This document shows, one piece after another, positions 57,627-64,000 of a stretch of 64,000 bases of DNA. The stretch covers positions 72,974,339 through 73,038,338 of the forward strand of contig NW_026262734.1 of the NCBI RefSeq assembly GCF_021869535.1. Reading direction: 5' to 3'. The notes beneath the pieces are model-generated. The model saw only the letters and a list, made by a program, of their open reading frames with translations. It searched no databases and was not told where the DNA came from. Within the stretch, counting starts at the first letter, position 1, and each line of letters starts with the position of its first letter. The stretch is from Mytilus californianus (lineage: Eukaryota; Mollusca; Bivalvia; Mytilida; Mytilidae). The position numbers and the translations under genes were made by a program.

Positions 57627-57762
57627 TTCAGTTTGGTTCTCTCGTCTATCCTCTGTCGCATTCAGTTTGGTTCTCTCGTCTTTCCTCTGTCACATTCAAT
57701 TTGGTTCTCTCGTCTATCCTCTGTCACATTCAGTTTGATTCTCTCGTCTATTCTCTATGACT
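57627..57762. repeat. Four-unit VNTR, 34-bp period
   Basis: Units start at 57627, 57661, 57695 and 57729, each TTCAGTTTGGTTCTCTCGTC followed by TATCCTCTGTCACA, with few substitutions. Confidence 0.9.
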
Positions 57763-60289
57763 TAAGTGTCCTAGGGTAATCAAAAGGATAAATGTATTCA
57801 CAATTTATAGGCATATCAATTAAAAATATTTCCCGAAATACGAATGAAAATTGGGCAATTGATCTACTACATAAATGTAAAAACGATATTGATTTGATAT
57901 TAAGCAGCAATCTAGATTTTAATAAAATGATGACACATAAACATTGGTTCTGTAACATGATAACGATAACTTTGATAACAAAAAAATATATGCAAAGGTT
58001 ATTAACTGATTTCTTTTTTGTGAGCTCTTTTAAGTATCTCAATAAAAAGCTTCATATACGAGTTGCAGTTGATATTTTAAAATACATTTTGATATATTTT
58101 TCCTCATCCAAAGGTTATATTCTGTAAATATTGTTTAGTTTATTTTCCAGTTTTGATGATTACTTAAATTCTTCTATAGCCAAAAAGGGAAGTTATTTTT
58201 CCACCTCAAAAAAATTGCATCGGTTCGGTCCAGTTTTTTTATGCGAACAAAACTTATGTTATTTGTTTTGATATATGTTCATATTCTGACAAGCAGTTGA
58301 ATGGTTAATAAAGGATAAGGCAAAATATCATTTTCTTACATATATAAGTAAACTAATGAAATGCTACGATTATACTTTGTAATGTTTTCTTCATTATTTT
58401 AAACGACCGTGCGTGGGCTTATTAGCCTGTCAAGGCCGCAAAACACACCCGCTAGGACTGTTACGTGATCTAACGCAATAAGATTAAGTTCAGGAATTTA
58501 AAGGGTCATTAGCTGTCAAATTCATGTTCACCGATTTGACTCAAATTCTCATATTTGATTTATAACATACTAAAACGTATATCTTGATTATAAAAAGTCT
58601 AAAATAAACAATTTACAATGCATGGACTCGATAATATGTATCAGCATTTTGTGTGTATTTTAGTCTAGACGCCATTTGATTAACCATCGAGGTGATCTCC
58701 GAAGACTGCCGACGGTCATATAACCCGATATAAACATAAATATAGATATAAATAGATAGCGAACTCGTGCAATTGCATTTTTCTATGTCTGTTTGATTTC
58801 ATATTATAGGTTAAAAATATATGTTGATCATCGTTTTTACCCGTATAAGAATGAGTTTTTGTGGATCGAATCAGTCAATTAAATGGTTTACCCTTGTTTC
58901 ACTTTCAATGTTGACATTCTTTTCTTTTTAATAACTGAACACGCCTAATTTATACGTAACCCATCTCTAGCTAAGGGGTTAAATTGAAGGTAACATAAAT
59001 ACGGATTCAATGAGGTCGAATTATTTACTTGCAAGTGAATGATTCTTCAGCGATGTTTTTTTTATCTTATTTTGACAAAATTGAACCAAACTGGCTGCTA
59101 AAAGCGAAATATTATTTCACTATTTCACTTTCATTGATGATTGAACAAAAAAAAAACATATTTTAATTTATTTTATAACTCGTAGCTAATGCCCCTTTAA
59201 GCAGGTTTCTTATTTCCAATTATTCCCTCCCCCCCCCCCTAGCGGTAGTTGACGACATTACTATTTACTAAATGGATTATATTTTCACGAAAAAAGTGCA
59301 TATTTATACAAACAGTATATAAACTAAACAATCGAGTTTCAGTATGGCAATATATTTGGTGATTTTTGTGAAGTCTCTTTTCTGGGGGTGAACATTGTTT
59401 GCGATTTTTATTTTTTAAGTACATTTCATGAATAAAATAGTTAACATGCCTTAATTTCATTTGAAAAACGACTAAACGAATTTAAAAAAAAAACAAAATA
59501 AGTCAGAAATACACATCAAGTTTTTACATTTGTAATAGCACGAAGCTTATTTTTTGTTATTTAAACAGACCTACTGTATTGTTATGACTCATTAGAAAGG
59601 TATTTCACTTGACCCATATATTCAACATTTTTTGATACTTTGAACTTTTAATGCCATTATATCAAAATATAGCCTAAATATACACAAATAATTGAATCTG
59701 AAGCGAGATGATGTATCTAATAATTTTGCTGTATACGTTTTCAAAACAAAACAATCAACTCAAATACTCATGAACGTAAAAAAGGTATATCCGACTTCCT
59801 CCTTTTTTCGATAAGATTGTTTGTCCATTTTTAGAATTTTCCCCACAAAAATGTATTGCAGGCGACAGAGATGCAAATTAATGCTTAAAAGGATCAATAT
59901 TTTATCTTTCTGTGGATTTTTTCTGTGGAATTTATGCTTATACATATTAAAGATCCACATGTTTTTGCACCTACGTAAGAGCTCTTTTGTGAAAATTTTT
60001 CTTTAAATCAATAGTTTACAAATATCACGAAGCTCCATACTATAATTTGAGTATTATATATAATAAACACGTATTTTAGATGCAAAAATTCTAAATTATG
60101 CCCCTTAATTAAACTTTTAAAGACCATAGAAACTGATGTAAACAATTCAAATATACCAACGTAGCCATTTTTACTTTCTCTAATACATTCAACTGGATAT
60201 CAGCCTATCCAATGTTGATGTCTACAATGGTAATCAAAGTACTGAAGTACTGAACATCGGATGACCTCAAGTTGTGTTGGATTATGGAT
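57763..60289. other. No confident gene
   Basis: The plus frame 57792-58127 (111 codons, ATG start) and an antisense frame overlap. Neither shows a domain I recognise. C11 tract at 59229-59239. The rest is AT-rich. Confidence 0.35.
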
Positions 60290-60600
60290 AAATGACAGGT
60301 GTTTATATAATACCTGCCAGACAGATATGTTCACCTTACAATATAGTACACATAATATAATTTGCTATCATATCTGAGATATGGACTTGAACTAGGAAAC
60401 TTAACTTTGTGAATTATCCATGAAATGTTGACGAGGTCAAATGAGACTGATTGTTAGACTGGCATTATGACCTTACTAGTTGCACACATACAAAAATCGT
60501 TATCTTATTACTTATAATAGAGAATCAACATAGCAAATAATTCTTCTAATAGTCACTGAACTATGAAAATGAGGTCAAGACAACAATGAGATATTTATTA
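60290..60600. repeat. Repeat array D, diverged copy
   Basis: 'TACCTGCCAGACAGATATGT', 'TATCTGAGATATGGACTTGA' and 'AACTATGAAAATGAGGTCAA' appear in the usual order. Confidence 0.6.
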
Positions 60601-61249
60601 TTCTAATATCAGAAAAAATCTCATAGTATCAAATCAGAATGCAAGTTCTTTCTATTGCGATAAACAATTTAATCGCATTATTTACTTTAATAAAAACCTC
60701 ATGATAATTTCTGAATTTACAGTCATGACTTAGCTTGTCAATCTCTGCGCTTAAAAATTGAAGTTTCCTAGGCCTATATGTCATGAATGTGGTTGAAATA
60801 CTGACAATTTTGCTAACTTTTACCAAAAATCTCTTTTTTTATGACATACATTACAATTTCAGAAAAATAGCTGTATAAAGTTATATATGTATCACATATC
60901 AGAATGCTAGTTTGTATCATCATGATTATTGCAATAAGTTGTTATTCAATTAATTAAAAAACATCAATTATTTTTGAATTAATAGCCCAAAATATTAGTC
61001 TGTATTCAGTACATACATTTGGTTTTTTTTTAACATCTATATACTATTCATTAGCAGAGAATTCATTAGGGAAGTTATTAATTTTGCATAAGACACTCAT
61101 GGGAGTTCACAATTACAGTGGTCTTTATAAACATAATGACACAATATTATTGTTGATATATGTAAACTGAAATCATTGCAGAATTTTTCTTTCAAATGAT
61201 TTAATGTTGGTTAGTCACTAAGTACTTTATATACTTAACCTGTACTAAA

Positions 61250-61380
61250 ATAAAGAGATGTGGTATGATTGCCAATGAGATAACAGACTAAAAACTATCC
61301 ACCAGAGTCTAAATAATGTGTGTGTCATGTCTGTTAGCAGTTATACGTCACTTTACAGACATCAACAATGAATACATTTC
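61250..61380 (+). repeat. Repeat C copy
   Basis: 'AGAGATGTGGTATGATTGCC' with 'AACTATCCACCAGAGTCTAA' and 'CAGACATCAACAATGAATAC'. Confidence 0.65.
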
Positions 61381-62544
61381 ATTGTTTTCAGGCAGATGAG
61401 GAAAAAGAGGAATTGTAGCTTTTTAGCTTATGTACATGAGAATATAAGAAATATAATAATATAAATAAGGAAATAAGAGAGACATAAAAGACAAGACAAC
61501 ATATAAAGTGTTCCCTTACTAATCCTTAGAGGAGCTGCTGTATACTTAGAAAAAAGGATGTTGAGGACTTGGCAACATCAAAAAGCATTTTTAGACACAT
61601 TATGGTCTATTGCAATCTGCCCTATTTGCTCCAACCTATAAGTATTAAAATTAATGCCTAGGGTGGGAATTAAACCCATGTATGTTCATATATACTCTTT
61701 TGTTCTTTTTGTACATACATGTATATGAAAAATATCAAATGCAAAAAAATGCTGTAATGTAAATGTGGTAATTTACATCCTTACAACCTCATTTTTTTAA
61801 TAAGGACCTAGTAAAGGAAGTCCCTGAACCTAGTTAGACCTATTTCTTAGGCAAGGTGTATTACATATGCGGATCAAGAAAGGGGGGGGGCCCTTTTGTG
61901 GGAAACTGTAACAGTAAATCCATTGGATAAGCTACCCTACACTGTACATAATATGCAAATTAATGATTGGATACGAATTTGTGTCAGCTCTCAAATTGAT
62001 GGAAAAATGTTAACATTGGAATCCGCCATTTTGACGTAGGAAACAAACTAATTTTCAATCTTGGATTAAAGGACATTGCGCACATTGCCAGCGTATCATG
62101 CATAACCAGTCATGTGCAAATATATCTTTTAATTTGTTTTCTACACTTACTATTCTGTGTTTTAGTTAATTTAATGTTTTAATTTCCTACAGAACGGAAC
62201 ATCATTCTCAAAGATGCCGTAGAAAAAAATTATAGGTGGGCGTAAACATTTTACATACGGGAACTTTTTGTGTCGACAGATTAACCTTTATCTGTCAGAT
62301 TCAGGCGTTTGACGTTCAACTGTTACCTTTCTGTGTATAATTTCCTGTATTGATCGCCCCTCCTGTTTCTTTCAAGCTCGCTCTTGATGAATGCGCATTC
62401 GTGGTATTCATCCGCAACAACAATTCTTCGGTACGTCATAGATATTAAAGATTGTTTGACTTATTTATAAATATTTCTTACGACAAAACATTGTGTTTAA
62501 AAAAAATATTTTTTGGAGTATCCATTGAAAAAAATGAATTTAAA
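61381..62544. other. No gene seen
   Basis: AT-rich, with a G9 run at 61882-61890. Confidence 0.35.
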
Positions 62545-62608
62545 ACAAGCGATAAGGAATTTTATTTTGCACTAGATAATGTCCGCGGATCTATAATTTT
62601 TATAGATC
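62545..62608 (-). repeat. Repeat H, inverted relative of 18833-18890, plus a small hairpin
   Basis: 'ACAAGCGATAAGGAATTTTA' and 'TTTTGCACTAGATAATGTCC' are the reverse complement of the 18.8-kb segment with few changes. GATCTATAA/TTATAGATC (62588-62608) forms a hairpin at its end. Confidence 0.6.
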
Positions 62609-62814
62609 AGTTGAAAACCCAAAACTAATTTGCATAATAATAGCAATACACCGGAATGACCTCACGTTCATCCAATGTAAAAATGACAAAAAATTGGTAA
62701 AAAAATTAAAAGTTAACAACAATTTTTAAATTTCTATACAGAAAAAGCTTTAATCATAAAGACAATACTAGTAAATTGTATCTTTACAAAAATATGAAGT
62801 AAAATTTTAGATTT

Positions 62815-63300
62815 GAAACTTAAATTCCTACTCTTTTGAAAAAAGAACCAATATTACAAAAATTGATAATTAGCGATTACAATTCGACTATGTTAATCCC
62901 TTTATACAGTGGATGATGCAAGTCATTTTATTTTATACTGTAAAATAAAATCAAAACTTAGAGGTGACTTTTTTGGAAAAGTATAAAAAAATATACAAGA
63001 TTTTAATACATGGCACAAAAATGATAAAAACACATATCTCATCTTCCCACCAACCTCAAAAGCAAAGCAAACAAGCATTTGAACTGAGGACAGTGACTCT
63101 TGATTCATTTATATTACTATATTTGTATTTATATATGAATAGATTAGATTGCTTTCATTTTTTAAGGATATGTTTTCCCTGTCATTTTGGGTTGGATTTT
63201 TTCTCTGTCTAATCTGTTCATTTTGTCACAAATCTCGAAGATTTGTATGACATTAAAATATTTGTATGTGTATTGTATTATCATTAAAATACTGTCCCAA
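62815..63300 (+). mobile_element. LINE 3' end, third copy
   Basis: Frames contain 'VDDASHFILYCKIKSKLRG' (the DE-HF-L-C zinc-knuckle position of the other copies) and 'ELRTVTLDS' (compare 'ELRTGDS' at 32.6 kb). They are followed by a 'TTTTGTCACAAATC' 3' UTR and an AT-rich tail. Only the last ~60 codons and the 3' UTR survive. Confidence 0.6.
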
Positions 63301-63894
63301 TTACAGCTTTAGTTGCCGTTCAGGACGTTAAACATCCCAAACGATTGATCATTTTGATAAACGATTAGGAAAAAACGTACAAAAACAATAAAGAATTATG
63401 ACATAATTTGTCTTCATAATATATACAGTCAAATACTTTACATTTCCCCAACTGTCTATGAATTTATAATATAAATTTATAATACAAATAGCCAATGTCA
63501 TTGAGAAAACAGCGTCCACATTGGTCAAATGTTATTCTTCTTATATGTACTTTGTAAGTTTGTCTCCTGTTCTTAACCATATAATGCCATTGTGCACACC
63601 TATTTTGTTTTTGATGCGAGTTTTTATGTGTTTTCCATTAGCTAGTCATTGACTTTGCTATTGCTGTATTAGGGGAGGGAAGTATCCGTATTTCCTCTTA
63701 ATCCCCTGATTAGAATTTATTGAAACTTTCTCAAAATTTTAATCATATAATGCAATTGTGCACCTTGCACCTCCATTTTTATCCGATTTTTTAAAGGTTT
63801 TTCTTAAACAAATATTCTTCTACCATTGCTTGATTTTGGAGTGGGGATGTCCTTTCGTAAGGTTTCGCATTACCCCCTGCCCCTGCCCTCCCAA
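63301..63894. other. No gene seen
   Basis: Two loosely similar blocks ('ATAATGCCATTGTGCACACC' at about 63583 and 'ATAATGCAATTGTGCACCTT' at about 63746) suggest a decayed tandem repeat with a unit near 165 bp. Confidence 0.45.
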
Positions 63895-64000
63895 AAATAG
63901 ATATAAATAAAAATTCGTAAAAGGTTCCGCGGAACCCTGCGGACGGTTTCGTCTGCGAATACTGCTGTCAATGTTAAAGTGAATCCATTTATCCATAAAA
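63895..64000. repeat. Repeat G start, cut by the window edge
   Basis: 'GGTTCCGCGGAACC' (63923-63936, a perfect palindrome) then CTGCGGACGG and 'CTGCTGTCAATGTTAAAGTG', as at 56338-56395. Confidence 0.6.

Noticed and set aside
57792-58127. 111-codon plus frame
   Set aside because: ATG-started but hydrophobic and Lys/Ile-rich as expected of AT-rich noise. It overlaps a long antisense frame and has no recognisable domain.

Overview
This is an AT-rich (roughly two-thirds A+T by eye), gene-poor eukaryotic window dominated by repeats. Interspersed families that I recognise from bivalve genomes recur throughout. They include a 'gtggtatgattgccaatgag' family, a 'ccccgccgcatttttgcgc' family, tandem 170-190 bp arrays ending in GCC-rich/TGTCTCGC or GACGGAC blocks, and a tRNA-derived SINE. 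Together with the C-terminal pieces of a LINE and a Penelope-like element, they point to a mytilid-type bivalve mollusc. The family-level assignment rests on memory of these repeats and was not searched.

Only two convincing host genes are visible, both on the minus strand and both essentially single long exons. The gene at 26362-28425 encodes a 687-residue protein with an N-terminal PTB/PID-like domain and a long proline-, tyrosine- and basic-rich tail. The gene at 50888-52423 encodes a 511-residue protein with a different PTB/PID-like domain and a long disordered tail. Both look like cytoplasmic adaptors. They lie about 22 kb apart and do not look like recent duplicates of each other. The first has a probable 3' splice site just before its ATG. 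The second has an in-frame stop two codons before its ATG, an AATAAA signal downstream, and a 71-bp piece of its 5' flank duplicated 717 bp further upstream.

Layout by region: 1-9.5 kb holds repeats, fold-back elements, a G30 tract and a 1.33-kb minisatellite with an 18-bp unit. 9.5-12.1 kb is a mollusc repeat array interrupted by a second repeat family and a LINE fragment. 14.0-16.3 kb is a composite of two direct copies and one inverted copy of a GTCGAC-rich 9-bp minisatellite unit. 16.5-25.9 kb is repeat arrays plus a TIR element with TTA flanks and a large palindrome. 26.3-28.5 kb is PTB gene 1. 31.4-34.2 kb is a LINE remnant into which a 5'-truncated Penelope-like element with a GIY-YIG endonuclease has inserted. 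34.4-36.9 kb is duplicated blocks and a SINE. 38.7-43.7 kb carries several poly-G/C tracts and a tandem duplication. 48.2-48.8 kb is a three-unit tandem repeat. 50.9-52.4 kb is PTB gene 2. The rest, to 64 kb, is repeats, a fold-back element, a 34-bp VNTR and a third LINE 3' end.

There is no operon-like organisation, CRISPR array, rRNA or genuine tRNA gene. Nothing here amounts to a clear new multi-gene system. The most distinctive items are the pair of intron-poor PTB adaptor genes, the Penelope-in-LINE nest with direct flanking repeats, the GTCGAC composite, and the clustered long poly-G tracts.
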